Of a DNA stretch of 64,000 bases, positions 1 to 13,907 are shown one piece after another (the stretch's first letter is position 1; every line of letters starts with the position of its first letter). Below the pieces are notes generated by a model, which was given only the letters and a program-made list of their open reading frames with translations, had not been told where the DNA came from and did not search any database. The stretch lies in the NCBI GenBank assembly GCA_018907035.1, contig JACCIC010000138.1, positions 819,001 to 883,000 on the forward strand. The letters are read 5' to 3'. This DNA comes from Sycobia sp. Sy_11 (lineage: Eukaryota > Arthropoda > Insecta > Hymenoptera > Epichrysomallidae). Made by a program: the position numbers and the translations under genes.

Positions 1-1398
1 GATAACCATATTGAACGATCCCAGCGCACTTCGTACGATTTGGAGCCACAGCGGTGGATCCGTATATAATTCTATCGATATAAATCAGAGAATCGTCGTC
101 CCGGCGCGTCCTCCCCCCCCCCGCCGCTCCGCCCCCGTTGCACGGAGAAACGTACAAAAAGAAGAAAAAAAAGAAAGGAAGAACCGCCGGGATCGGCGAA
201 CGACCGCTAGGTAACGAAGTAACCTCGAAAAGTAACGAGGACGGATACGCGCTTAAATCGATAAAATTAGTATAATACATAATGCACCGTGCATCGGTCG
301 GCTCGTCGCCTAACGAACTCGTCCGTCGAAGCGAGCAGTAGGAAGGCGGATCGCGGGGTGTATCGCGATAGAGCGGTATATTCGGTCCGCGCGGGGATGA
401 AACAGTTATTCAGGGGTGCCCTAGAAATTTCCCCTGACGGCAGGCGAATAATGGATTGTGCAGTGAATAATGGGAGGAAAAAATTAACGTTTCGAATCGT
501 TTGTTACTTAAGTAGGCCATTTTTCAGCAAACAACGTAGTTCGCTTGCTTGCACATTTGAGAGATATGAGAAAAAAATTACAATTTGCAAAATAGTATTA
601 TTAAGGATACCGGGTTCAATTCTGCATTTTACATTTCAACTTCGTTAGTTATACTTTTTTTTTTTTAATTAATACATCTTCGCCTTCTATACGTGTCGTT
701 CGTATTTTTAAATTTTCTTTTTATAGAGCCAAAAGCACGGCGATAATTCATTTTTCATAACAATTTAATTTAATTCGTAATTATCATACATTATAATTAA
801 AAAAAAAGCCATATTAATAAGAACAATACCATTAAATAAATAGAAAAATGGGACATAAATAGATAAATTAGTTATTCCGAATGTAACGAATTTGAAAAAA
901 TGTATATAAAAAGTGAAGGGAACAATTATACTATGGAGATCTTCACTCGAACATATATGCTTGAGGAAGCGCTATCTAAACAATGTTATTAATACTTAAG
1001 GATAATTACTTCCTAATTATCTAAGAAAATTTACAGTTCGACATCTATTGGCACTAATAATAAGAGTGCAATAATAATCGAATTGTGCTTATTGCGAAAA
1101 CATTTTGATTGCTGATTCAACGCTATTGTATTAATACTTTTTCCCCAAGCACTAAATCATTTCACTATACAAAGAACATCATCTATATTCTCATACTTTT
1201 TTATATGAAAACCATTGGCTTAACGGCAAAATAAACTTATTTGTACAAATTTTATCTAAAATTTTTCTTCCGAAAAGCATTATATAAATGATGTGACGTC
1301 GGGCGCTGATCCACCCCCCCTCGCCATAAAAAACTAAACACTTTACGAACATTTGTCTCGTTTGTCTCTATGATAATCCGGCCTTGAGCCCGACTCAC
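1..1398. other. AT-rich DNA, no gene recognised
   Basis: The first 400 bases are moderately GC-rich with a C10 run near 115 and many CpGs. From about 480 on the DNA is AT-rich with poly-T and poly-A runs. An open frame at 289-648 on the plus strand has no recognisable domain. If the candidate exon at 1399-1554 is real, 1-1398 would be its downstream intron. Confidence 0.6.
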
Positions 1399-1554
1399 CT
1401 CAGTCTCGAGCGAGTCGTACTCCAACGATTCCTCCTCCGCCTCCTCCTCCTCCTCCTCTTCCTTCACCCTCGTCTCGGTGCCGGCGTCCAAGAGCATCAT
1501 CAGCCCCTCGTTTTCCCGATAGTCGACGAGGAGCCGTAATCCGGTCCGGGCCAT
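1399..1554 (-). CDS. Candidate coding exon, identity unknown (next Phlpp exon or start of another gene)
   Basis: An open frame of 52 codons on the minus strand starts at an ATG in good context (GAAATGG) and ends exactly at a consensus donor, ACTGAG|GTGAGT. An in-frame TGA lies three codons upstream of the ATG, so the frame cannot extend far without splicing. The peptide starts MARTGLRLLVDYRENEG, continues GLMMLLDAGTETRVK, then an E-rich run and ESLEYDSLETE. If it belonged to Phlpp it would have to enter in phase 0; the only AG that fits is at 1507-1508 (AACGAG|GGG, exon 1399-1506), with a weak pyrimidine tract. I do not recognise the peptide, and it does not align with the PH-LRR junction of vertebrate PHLPP. 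It may also be a first exon, or chance. Confidence 0.35.
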
Positions 1555-1614
1555 TTCCCTTCACTTCCCCTCCCTCCACGGTGGTTGGCTTTACGTACGA
1601 GGAAAAGCTTAGAT

Positions 1615-1658
<44 letters not shown>

Positions 1659-1780
1659 TTCTCTAGTGGGGGTTAGCGAGCGCGCTCTTTTTGTGCAACG
1701 TTGCTGCCAATCGCTTCGCGAGCGCGATTTCTCGCACACCGGCCGACCGCAGAAATGAGAAACGAGCCGGGTAGGAAGAA

Positions 1781-1844
<64 letters not shown>

Positions 1845-1973
1845 CATATACATCCTTGTTGGCAGTTGCGAGCGCGCATGCAGCTTTAATTCCTCCCCCC
1901 CTTTTCCTTCTCCCATCCACCCCCCTCCATACGAACTTAATTGACGGTGCACTCGGGCCCGCAAGAGCCGAGC

Positions 1974-2005
<32 letters not shown>

Positions 2006-3714
2006 CAAAATAATTTCGCGCGAAAGCTCTCGACCGACTGACGGGGCGAGCACGGGGCGGGGCGAGGGGGGCAGGCGAGGCTCTCTCGCCGGAATTGGAC
2101 GCGCGGCGGGCTCGACGGCTAAGTTGCGGCCGCCGTTGCCGCTCCTGCCCTGACGGCAGCGCGAGCGTGACGTTTAGTCAAATGAGAGGCGCGGGGCGCT
2201 CCGTGCACTCCCCCCCCCACTGCCCCTCCCCGCCGCCCCCACCGTCGCATCGGCCTCTGTGTAAAATATTCAAGGGATGCGCCGCCGCCAGGTGGCCGGG
2301 GCAGATGAGAGCGGCGAAATTATATACGCCGAGACTGGTTGTTTTTATTCTCGGCTTCTTGTTTTTATTCCTCTGTTTCTTTTTTTGCTCGGGCGCTGTG
2401 TACAGATACGTACACCGATACGGGGGAAGATTTTCTAATTCGAGCGAGTGCTCCGTTGCGCCCCCCACCCCGGGGTGGGGCGATATGTCGCGCGCTACCC
2501 CCCGGTGGCGTTGTTCGGGGATTATTTACGGACGCGGGCGTCATTTACTATTCTTATTTTCCTTCGAGCGACGAGCGACGCTTCCCCGCAAGTTTATTTC
2601 GCCGGCTACGGACGACGATTGGCTCTGGGGCCCGGGTAATTTTCGTAAGTTTTCCTTTAGTTGCGGGGAGCTTCTCAATTTTTCGATTACTTTGCTTGTT
2701 TCTTTTTTTGCATTAGAGTTTTCATTCGTTTAGATAATTTTCGCGTCGTTGTTTATTTTGTTATCACAGGTGGGTAAAACTCTAATCGATAAAATCTATT
2801 CGTACATGTATCTGTACCGACAAACGAAATGTCGGCTGCACGCTTTTTTTTTTTATAACATGCTCTAAACGCTAGGGAGTCGAGAGGGGGTATTTATAAT
2901 TTAGCTGTTATTTCGAATGAACCTTATGAACGATTGTGTTGAAGTTTATTAATTTTTAGTTTTTTTTTTTTAATATGAAATTTATAAAATTTAAAGTTAC
3001 TTATATGAACTGCATTTTAACAAATTATCCAATATTCTCATCACTCTTGCAGTCCCATTATAGTGACGGTTTTTCAGGGTAGCTGTAGCCATATGAATTC
3101 AACGGGAGATGCTAAACAACGACAATCTGACTGTTCGCCCTAATAAGACTGTAAGACTGATAAAAAATATACTTGTATAGTATAAATATATGTTAGTACA
3201 AACTTGCCAATAATGCTCGTAATTGTTACCGGCGAAAACTATAAACTTAAAATTTTCAAAATCAAATTGGTACTGATGATGCAGGGTAAATTTATGTTGG
3301 AATTACTGGGAAAAATTTCAATAAAAAAATATGTTTTTCGGAACAAACAATTTATAAAAATAATTTTCATTCGTTCGTAAATTCAGTAGCATTCGATCGT
3401 TATATTTGTAAACCTGACGTCTATAAAATCGACAAAATTAGCAATGGAGCCATATAATTGTCATATACCACGAATATCGGAGTTTTTAACGATCGCGATC
3501 TGAGGATCTGTCGGTCCCATTTATCATTGTTATCAATTCTGCTGCCAATTTACAAATGAATAATTTTTCGAAGCAATGGAACTAACGACGAAATCGAATA
3601 AATTATTCGCAAAGTCTGCGGAAAAATTAAAGAATTTCGAAGATTTTCTCGTGCATAAATATGCGGATCGCGGCTCTGCGATAATTTCGTTCTATCTGGT
3701 ATACGCGTACTTTA

Positions 3715-3758
<44 letters not shown>

Positions 3759-5007
3759 CAGTCTTCGCGCTGTGTGTAAAAAGTCCTTTTAATTTAAGGG
3801 ATTTAAGATTATAGTACGGTCATTTTTTCAACTTTGCCCGACCCGCCCCCCCCCACTTCCCCCATTCCCGCCCCGTCTAAATCAAAGCTTATCGGTAAGT
3901 TTCCCATTTGACAAAGTCTCGGTCGTCGGGGATAGCGGCGCGGCACCCGCGGCCGAGCCGGGCAAGGATGGAAAATCCAGCGCGGCGCGCGCGCGCGCGC
4001 GCGTAAGTTAAATAATCAAGAGGGAAAAAAAAAATATAATGTAGAAGAAGAAGTTCCCGTCTCCTTCGAGCAAAATCGTTACTTCTTCCATATAACGAGC
4101 GGCTCCGAATCGTAAGTTGCTCGGAACTTCGCTGCTTCTTTTTTCCAGCGAGTCGAACGGTCCGGCGAACGCCGGGGCTTTCCTAACGAATAAACTTTTC
4201 TGTTTAACGCGGGCCGCGAGCTTGCCCTTCGCCCTCTCCTTCACCCCCCTCTCTCCTTCTATCTCGTATACAGTACGAAGGGAAACATAGCGAAAAAGTG
4301 CGGCGGAAAGGGGCAAAGCCTCCGTCCTCTTGTATTCAAAGCCCATAGACCGCCCCTGCCAATGGAAGAGAGACTGCGGAGTGCCTCTATTATTCATCCG
4401 CGAGTTAAAAGCGGTGTTCGCTGACTGTCGCGGTGCCGCGCCTCCCGCGAAGCTTTACGTATACATACGTGTATATGTGTGTGTATGTATGTATATACAC
4501 GAGAAAGAACGAGAGAAAGAGAGAGACAGAGAGAGAGAGAGTGAGAGGGAGAAAGAAAAAGAGAGGGATAAAAGAGCACGGGAAGGAGAACCAATAATCG
4601 CCGGCACATTGCCACCGACCGCGTAGTCGCTTCGTCGCTTTGGCGCACGCCGACAGGGTAAAAACAGACTGTGGGAGGGGGGAGGGCATTGCTTACATAT
4701 TACGCTTCCGGCGCCCGAGCGGCCTTTGGGACTATATATATATATATAGCTATAGCCAAGAAGCGGCTCTCGTTTTCTTCGACAGAGCGGAGGCGGCGAC
4801 GGGAGGTTAGCGTCGGTGCGAAAAGTAGGTGAAAGTGTGTGTATCCAGGCATTGTTCCTCCGTTTTTCATCTTTTCACTCTCTATCCACCTCTATCAGCC
4901 TCTCTCTCTTTCTCTGTCTCCCTCTCTCTTTCTATCACCACTCGGTGAGAAGAGCGGGCGACCGTCACGGATTCCCGATAAATCAAGGCTAAACCACCCG
5001 GGCATAG

Positions 5008-5067
<60 letters not shown>

Positions 5068-5391
5068 CTCTCTCTGTCTCTAACTCTCGTCGTACTCTCG
5101 TATCCCGATCGCCTTGGTATCTTAGCTCTCGCTCTCTGTCTCTCTTCCTCCCTCACTCACTCGCCCGCTCGCGCGCTCGCTCGGGCGTCCGTTGAATTCT
5201 CCCTATCTGCGCCCGCGTTTCCCATTGTCTCTCGAGGTCCGAGATTATACGCGATTGGAAAACCGAATTTTTATCCGGGGCGAACCGGTGATAGATAATA
5301 GATAGAGCGGGAAAGAGGGACAGGGAGGAGGAAGGGTGAGAGTCGATAGAAAGGAGAGGAAGAAATTTGTCGTGGCATACATATACATATC

Positions 5392-5449
<58 letters not shown>

Positions 5450-5813
5450 GATCCCAGAGATATACTTTCGAGCTACGAGGGGTTGAGCCTCGCGTTTTAA
5501 TTGCTACAGAGGGCGCGTGGCTAAGAGCGCACTCGAAAAAAGGTCAATTGTATTTTCTCAACTGTCGGAATTCGGTACCCGAAATACTGCTCTATTTTTT
5601 CCTTCTTTCTCCCTTTCCTTCCATCGTTTTTTTTTTTTTTTAATTGCCGTACGCGGTTTTGGGGCAGTGACGAATTTCGAGGTCCAAGGCTAAAAATCCG
5701 TTGGCTTTTGTTTCCGTAAATATATATTCCTCTATTTTTTTCTTCTTCCTTTTAATACATATTTAATCCCACTAATGGTTCGAATAATCGCAGGCCGAGA
5801 GTCGAACGCAAAG

Positions 5814-5857
<44 letters not shown>

Positions 5858-6725
5858 AAGAGGGTGGGCGAAGGGGTCCGCAAAACGAATTTTCCCCTAT
5901 TTTACTTTCCTCCCTTTTGAGATTACGAACGGTCGCGGCCGTATCATTTTATCGAACGCTTTACTTTTTCTTTTCTTTTTTTTTTTTTGAACGAAATCTG
6001 GGTTAACGATAACGGTATCTTTAGCACCTTGCGCGTAAAAAAAGGGGTGCGGGGGGAAAAAATTAAATCAAATACATTTTTCGCGTTCGGTTAAAATTCT
6101 ACGGATTCTGTGACGACGGTATAAAAGCAAAAATTAAATATATCAAGAAACGTATACAGGCCGATAATCTTGGGAATTCGCTGGGAAATTTAAATCTCGT
6201 TTAATTTAATCATGGCTTATCTTATAAAATAGTTCGGTTGCAGGTAAATCGGTGGAAGTATTCAATTAATTTTTTAATTTAAAAATCAAGAATTACCATT
6301 TGATTTTTTCAATATTTCAGAAATTTTTTGAAAAATTTTACTGACATTCTACATAGTTAAACAGATAATCCTCGAGATCGATTTTAAATGTTTTCAGTTC
6401 ATAGTACCTGTATATAATATTATAAAATGTTCAAATATCTGTTATTCATAATAATCCTAATAAATGATTATAAATCTAGAAAGTATTCTGGAATGAAAAA
6501 GAAATTTTAATTAAAAGATAAAAAAAGAGCCCTAAATTTCTTATTGAATTTAGCTTCGTTCAAAGATAAAATAGTTTGTATTTTATATTCAGGCCATGTA
6601 AGTTTAATATAAGAACGACGAAGCTACCTTTATTGATTTAAGCATATAAAAATTCTATGGAAAACTAAAGCAAAGTTTTAACGAACTCGGTCGATATAAA
6701 ATCAATGAAAAATCAATGGAATAGA

Positions 6726-6784
<59 letters not shown>

Positions 6785-6808
6785 AATCAAGTGAAATTTT
6801 AAAAAGAA

Positions 6809-6855
<47 letters not shown>

Positions 6856-8393
6856 ACGTTACCGTTACCATATGAAATTTTCACTGATTTTCTTAATGAA
6901 TTCAAATTTCGCTGAAGCAGACATTTCGCATTTTCGATCGGTAACTCTTCCATCTCTATTTACATATCGTTCTAATTTACCTCAAGGAGCAAAAATTTAC
7001 GTCGGTTACGAATACAATGATCAGTGAACATTCGTCCATTGCTCACAAACAGTGAATATTTAACTATTGAACTAGTCCGATTTTGTGTTGTTTCTTTTTT
7101 TTTCTATCAACAAGGCAATGATTACTGATTGACCAATGAACATGTTATTGCTAGCTAGAAGCTGTTAAAAATCAAGTATTACGAATAATCGTATATTTAC
7201 TTTATCAAAATGTTGCGATACCACTAAAATTCGATATCTATTAAATAGATATGTCTTAAAAAGAACAGTAAAAAACAACTATTACAAACAGTAATATTTC
7301 ATCAGCAAATCCTTGATCAAATCCTTGGCTGATTCTCAGCGAATTGATTTTCCCACATTATCAATTAATCTGAATGTACTCACTGACCACTGCTGTAGGA
7401 GCGCGACAAACAATTAGTAAACGCACTACCACGCATCGCATCGATATGTTTCCACTAAACGTCTAAGGAACGGAAAAACAAGTAGACAAAAAAGCCCTCG
7501 ATCCCTCAGCCCCGGTCGCACCGCAGCGTCATTTTCCCGCGCAAGCCTCGCGCATAGGATCGCACTCGCCGCGCGTCTGGGAAGCGCACAGCTTTGACTC
7601 GAAATCGTCGCCGCGTCGCGCGCTCAACGCCTCCGTCGGCAGGGACGATGAGTTCGACTCGCCTCCGCGAACGAAGCCGCTCGCTCCGAAATCATTCATC
7701 AGGTGGTAATCGAAAGCGAGAGAGAGAGAGAGGGATATAGATAGAGAGAGCGTCCTCAAAGCCGTAATCATCGGGCGATACGGCTGCGGTTCGCTGCAAA
7801 TCTGGGAGAGAAAGAGAGAGAGAGAGAGAGAGGGAGAGACGACGACGACGATGACGACGACGAGGATGACAGCACGCGCGGTGTATACTAGATATATACG
7901 AGTATAAGGTAGTGCTTATGAGCAGAGGGAGAGATTTTTGGGTATTATGGGAAGGTGGGACACGCAACTTATGTAGAGCTTGCAGGGCTACGGCACGCGT
8001 ATACCCACACGAGGTATTGCACCGCAAGTCTCACCGAATGCGAAGGAAGAGAGGGGAAAGAGAGAGAGAGAGAGTGAGTGAGCGAGAGTGAGAGTGATGA
8101 GCGCAAGCTCACAAAGGAAGCCTTTACATATTCCTCGCACGCGCATTCTGCTCGACGAAATCCGACGGAACGAGTAGACGAGTCGCCTTGCCGCCGCACC
8201 GTCTCGTATATACGTTAAGAAGCTAATATATACCGAGCCGCGATTCGCGGAGGGGAGTGGGGAACGGGGAGGGGAGAGAGAAGATTGGATAACGCGATTG
8301 AAAGAATCCGGCAGGGGAAGCGCGTGATCGGCACGGCGCTCATCCGATCAAAGGGCAGGGGGAGGGGAAGACTCGCGGATCGCGGGGAATTAG

Positions 8394-8441
<48 letters not shown>

Positions 8442-8637
8442 GTAGTCGCGGAATTGAAAAGCATAAGAGACGAAGACTAGGAGGAGGAGGAGGAAGTGGA
8501 GGATGGGGTACTCCTTCAAAAGTATCCGCGGAGCACTGACGCGGCTCTTAATTCTCCTTTGTCCCGTTTTCCGTCCGTCCGTCTCTTCTCTCCGCCTCCA
8601 GACATCCCTCTGCCTTCGCCACCACCCTTGCTCTCTC

Positions 8638-8686
<49 letters not shown>

Positions 8687-9230
8687 TCCTTTCTTTTCGA
8701 TTTATAATGAACTCTCTCTCTCTCTCTCTCTCTCACTCACTCTCACTCTCTCGTCCGTTGTCTGCCCGGCTATGCTCCAGGACGCGCGGGGGAAGCGATG
8801 GAGAGGGGCGAATTTTCCCTTTGTTAAAACTTATCGAGAGAAGAAACGAGGACGACGTGAACGACGACGAGAACTGGTTGAGGATGTTCGCCATCGCCAC
8901 CGCCGCGTCGCGTTCGCGCGCTCGGGAGTTAGAATCGAGACTGTGGGAGAGAGGAGGCCGAGGATTCGGGAGGAGCGCGTGTACGCGCGTTATGGGTTTT
9001 GCGGCATTGTCGCAGACGGAGAGACTGGCAGAGAGAGAAAGAGAGGGGGAGAGAACAGTTTACATGAGTACGAAGTATGGAGGAGAGTGAGAGAGAGAGA
9101 GAGAGAGAGGATGCGGAAGTAGGAGAGCCGAGGATGAGGAGTCGACATGGTTGACGCACAAAGCCCCGTGTCGTTAAGGAATCGTGCTCCTCCTCTGTCT
9201 GTTCCACTCTCTCACTGTCTCTTTCTCTCC

Positions 9231-9281
<51 letters not shown>

Positions 9282-9517
9282 TCTCTTTCCCTCCATTACT
9301 GCATTTCTTCATAGTTCCGTGGCCCGATGCCTGTGCAAGTATGTGTGACTGTAAATTATGTACCGGTGATAACGGTTGGTAGGCTAAAAAACTTTCTTCG
9401 TTATGTCCATGTAATACCTGTATGTATAATATCTACACATTGTAGAGAAGAGAACACGCGACTTTCCAGTCTGCTTCGATGGTACATCGCGTACTGATTA
9501 ATAGGCAACGTAGAGAT

Positions 9518-9562
<45 letters not shown>

Positions 9563-9695
9563 GGGGGAGAACAAGAGAGAGAGAGAAAAAGAGAGTGAGA
9601 GAGTAAGAGAGAAATTTCAATTTGTAAGCGGAGATTTAGTCTCGAAAATCCTAGTGCTTTTTGTATATTTATATAAGAAAGAGGGAATAAAGAGT

Positions 9696-9743
<48 letters not shown>

Positions 9744-9860
9744 GAAGTCGTTGGAAAATACCCTTTTGATAACAATAAAGAGCTCAGCGCCGTGCGCCAA
9801 ACCCACAGTCGTTATAGTGAAAAGAGAAAGAAAGATCGTTTTTGCAAAGGGATCCAAGAT
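1555..9860. other. Repeat-rich non-coding DNA (Phlpp intron 4, distal part)
   Basis: No coding exon was supported here. It holds TA arrays (1618-1656, 1785-1850, 5402-5447, 6729-6780, 6816-6852, 8395-8440, 8641-8682), long GA and CT tracts (3718-3755, 4507-4565, 5010-5063, 5815-5853, 9232-9278, 9520-9559, 9692-9738) and three CpG-rich stretches (about 2000-2650, 3900-4700, 7500-9200). The CpG-rich stretches contain long open frames on both strands, but their translations are low-complexity or carry no recognisable motif. 5980-7400 is AT-rich and plain apart from the two TA arrays near 6.8 kb. Confidence 0.6.
6729..6852. repeat. Two (TA)n arrays separated by 35 bp
   Basis: About 52 bp and 37 bp of TA flank a 35-bp unique segment. 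Because TA is self-complementary, the pair could fold around the spacer. Confidence 0.95.
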
Positions 9861-10753
9861 CTTTCGATGAAAATGAGCTCCTTTCTCTTCTGTTATTCAG
9901 AAATCTTTTGAATTATTTCGGGAAATTTGACGCTTTTGTTATACTCGTCCAAAGTATGAGAATATTGCAATTTAATCGCAATCCTCCGGCGTTGCGAAAA
10001 ATAATGTCACGATTATAATTCTCGTAATATAAATTTTTGTTTTATTCGATTGAATGTGCGCCTTGGCCAAATACCGTGCAATAATTTTTTACGATCTTAG
10101 TGGGAGAAAAAAACGCGAGCTTTTGCATTCTTCTATTAGAAAAATTTGGAAACTCAATTTTTTAGCAAAATTCATTTCAATTAAGTATCCAAATCGATTC
10201 TCGAAGAAAATATTTTAAAAAAGAAAGGAAAATCTTATTTGAAATTGATGACATTTAAATATTCATTCTTCTCCAAATAGCCGAGAGAAAAATTCCTCAA
10301 ACGTACGTTAAAACTTCTTCGCTATTTGAAACAAAATTTTCTAAACCTATTCACCAAACTTGAATAAGCACAAATCTGCTCGGATCGCTGTTAACGAAAA
10401 AAAAGTGAAATTGTTACTAATCAGAGAAAAATTATTCAGTCCTTATGCAACCGTAAACTTAGATTTACAAAGAGACTGTAAATCTAAGACGCGCTAGATA
10501 AACAGCGGAATATTTTTTTACTATTGTTCAGAAGCCGGCCGATTTTCACCGATTCAAATTTGGAGAGAATATCGACGCGTTGCAGTACAATTTCACGAAT
10601 GGCGCCGATAAAATATGAAATGTAAATATGCGTAGCACGTACACATAATATACATCTACTGCATATAGTTAACGACGTTATCGGGAGGCGTTTTATATCT
10701 CGTTAGCGGTCCGATCCACTCTGTATGTACCAGAACATCCATGTAGTATTATT

Positions 10754-10790
10754 ATACATACATACATACATACATACATACATACATACA

Positions 10791-10849
<59 letters not shown>
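10754..10849. repeat. (CATA)n running into (TA)n
   Basis: About sixteen CATA units followed without a break by about fifteen TA units. This order suggests the tetranucleotide grew from a mutated TA array. Confidence 0.96.
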
Positions 10850-10852
<3 letters not shown>

Positions 10853-11155
10853 AAACAAGGACGAAAATAGCTCCGACCCGATGCTCATCGGTACGCCCAT
10901 TATACTTAGGATCCTAATCGCCCGCCACATCGCTCGTGCGCCGATACTTGCGGTTACCCGTCATTTAGGGGGAGGGGGCGAATATAAAGCTTTATGCGGT
11001 CTCATTTTAACGAAAATCGCGCGCGGCGCAATTGCGCGAGCGAGGAGCTGATTTGGGGAATGGAGAAGGAAAGAGTGGCGGTGGGTATCGTTATTGTTAA
11101 TATTATATTTTTCACTGAATTCATCAGCGAAATTACTCCTTTTACTATCTCCCAC

Positions 11156-11200
<45 letters not shown>

Positions 11201-11342
11201 CCCATCTATCTCTCTCTTTCAGTATATGAAAGTGCATAACGCTCATACGAGGGGAAATATGAGCATATTTCCTACCTCGGGCTAAAATAAACTTTTTCAT
11301 TTCGTTAAAAATGTAACGCATTCAACGCGGGTATTTTTCAGG

Positions 11343-11343
<1 letters not shown>

Positions 11344-11382
<39 letters not shown>
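11344..11382. repeat. (TG)19 microsatellite
   Basis: 39 bp of pure TG with no TA array attached. Confidence 0.96.
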
Positions 11383-11384
<2 letters not shown>

Positions 11385-13848
11385 TTAAACTGCGCACGTT
11401 TACTTATAGAGCCATTTGTTGGGTAATCCTTTGGTCAGCGCACGGCTTAATTCGTAGGAGGACTTTATAGTTAATCCATCTCTATCTTCTTCTTCTAAAC
11501 TTCTTCTCACTTATACGCAGATATATAGTAATTATATAAATTAAAGCTTGTTTCTTTCGCGTTTTATTTTGTGCGACAAAATACGTTGAATTTCGATGTT
11601 CGGCAATTTCTACATTTAATTAATTCTAAATTTAATTATTACGAAAATAATGTATTCTATATTTTGCATTAATTTATTTCGATAAAAATAATTAATAGAA
11701 CGAACTGCATATATATTTAATGTACATGGCAATGACTTTTAACATGTATATTGCATGTATGTTAACGTGTATTTTAACAACACTTTTTAATATGTATGAA
11801 GCTTCAAACCGTTGTTATACCAGCATTACATAAATTACTTACTATCATTACATTTATTGGCAATTCTCATTAACTTCGGATTCGTATTATAATTATTTGA
11901 TGCTATAAATTTTAGTCGTCAGATTATGTTAATCCACTTTATGTATTATCGCGTCGTTTCTCTGATAAGCTCCCGATATTAATTGTAATAATTTTTTTGA
12001 TCCACTAATATACAACGTATTCTGAAAATTCAAAAACTCCCCATTATCCCCGTAACCCATTGAAAATATTCCATACGTAACTGATAATTGCCGAACAAAA
12101 CGATACGACGATTAAATATGAAAAAAACAAAAAAACAAAAGTAAAAGGAAAAGGATTTTCAGGTAAAATTCGAAAATTCGGCGATATCACACCGATTTAA
12201 TATAATGTATATTCATACACGCGTACATTCCATTGTCTTTTCGCCTACCGCCGCGGGGAAGGAGATAAAAAACCATTATCGAAGATTTCGAGATCGCATA
12301 ATCGAGATTTTATGCTCCATTATTCAGTTCTGTATAGACTTTTTGAAAATACAGTTGAAAAGGCTTTTAACTCTTTATAGCGGTAATATTTTACCCGCAC
12401 ATTGTATAGTAGCAGCGGGTATACACAAGGGAACTTTCGGCTCTCCATTCTCTACATCCTACCTTCGCGCACGGGCACACGCGCACGCCCGAGTGTGTAT
12501 GCGTGTACGCGCCGCGCTTTCATTCGGACGCACCCCCTCGAAACTTCATACAACCCCGCCCCCCCCCAACTTATGTAGTACTTTTTTTTTGTCTTTCGCT
12601 GAAAAAAAGCAAACTTTAGTTTTAGACGAATATCAAGCGAATCTCTGTATTTTATATGGGAATAGAGGAGGTTCGAGAGCGACGAAAGAGGGAGAGAGAT
12701 AAAAAAAAACGACGTGAAAAGAAAACGCGAAACCTTCTGATGGGGAATTGAAGAGCGGAGCGGCAGAGGAGCAGAGCCGATATTAATTGGAGAAATGCCA
12801 CCGCCAGGTTTGCGTTAGCGTTTTAAAATCGTATACACACACACACACACACACATATATATATGCGTATGTAGGCGAAGCAAAAAATCGAGCGAGAGAG
12901 AGAGAGAGAGAGCGAATAATTTCTAGAGCAGTTTAATCCCATTCTGTATATAGGTATATCACCGAAAAAGTAGGGGAAAAATCGATAAGCTCCGATCGAG
13001 AGCATCTTTCGTTTATCTATGCACCAATCATCAATTGATTCCATTTTATTGTTTCTTTTAATTTTTTCTTTTTCTTCATTTCCCTTTTATTTATTTCTTT
13101 TATTTATTTATTTTTTTTTTGCTATTTTATCGTTCATCGAAACTATAACCACCAGTTCGGACGGTAATTATGACGGTCGAAATCGCGGTCCTTGCGAAAG
13201 TCCGCGCGTCACAAGTCGAGCCAGTCCAAAAAAAAAATAAAATCGGCGCTCGCGGCAGCAACGAGTGACGGGGGGGGGAGGAGCAGAGAATTCGAAACAA
13301 ACAACGCACGAAATGCAGAGCGCGCTTAACGACGGAACGTGCGACGCACGCGTCTAATCGACGTAAAAAGGACGATGCGTTCCATCATTTTTTTTGGTTT
13401 TTTGTTTTTTTTTTCGTTGCTCTTTGTTGCCCCCCCCCCCCGATAAAAATGCGCAAAGCCGCCTGCCAGAGCGGTCCTGTAAATCAACGTTCCAATTAAA
13501 TCGGAAGCCTTTTCCCGCGAATAGCTCGAAATATCGGACGATTCCCACGAGTCGTCGATATTTACGGGAAAAACGGTACGATTGAGGGTCGCCGGTGAGG
13601 GGGATGGGGGGGAGGGGAGGAATTCGTAACTACTTGGAACTTGACGAGAGGTCGGACTTCCGGACTTAATTGAACTCTCGTCCGTGTGAGCGCGTCGCGC
13701 GTCTGCCCCGCCGGCTCGAAGCGAAAGAGGATTAATATCTGTGTGTGGGCGGGAGGATTGAAAAAAAGCTCCGAAAAAAAGCAAATTATTGCATGCCATT
13801 GTTGCCTGCCCCCTCGCAACGGCTCTCGATGGCTTTCGTTCCACCATT

Positions 13849-13907
<59 letters not shown>

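Noticed and set aside
2095..2733. Plus-strand frame of 212 codons
   Set aside because: It lies in CpG-rich DNA, overlaps other frames on both strands, and its translation is hydrophobic and low-complexity with no domain or splice signals of note.
4008..4397. Minus-strand frame of 129 codons
   Set aside because: Not repeat-derived in its middle part, but the C-terminal end is translated poly-T and no domain or homologue is recognised.
10754..10820. Regular CATA units as a possible CRISPR-like or satellite array
   Set aside because: Four-base units without spacers form a plain microsatellite.
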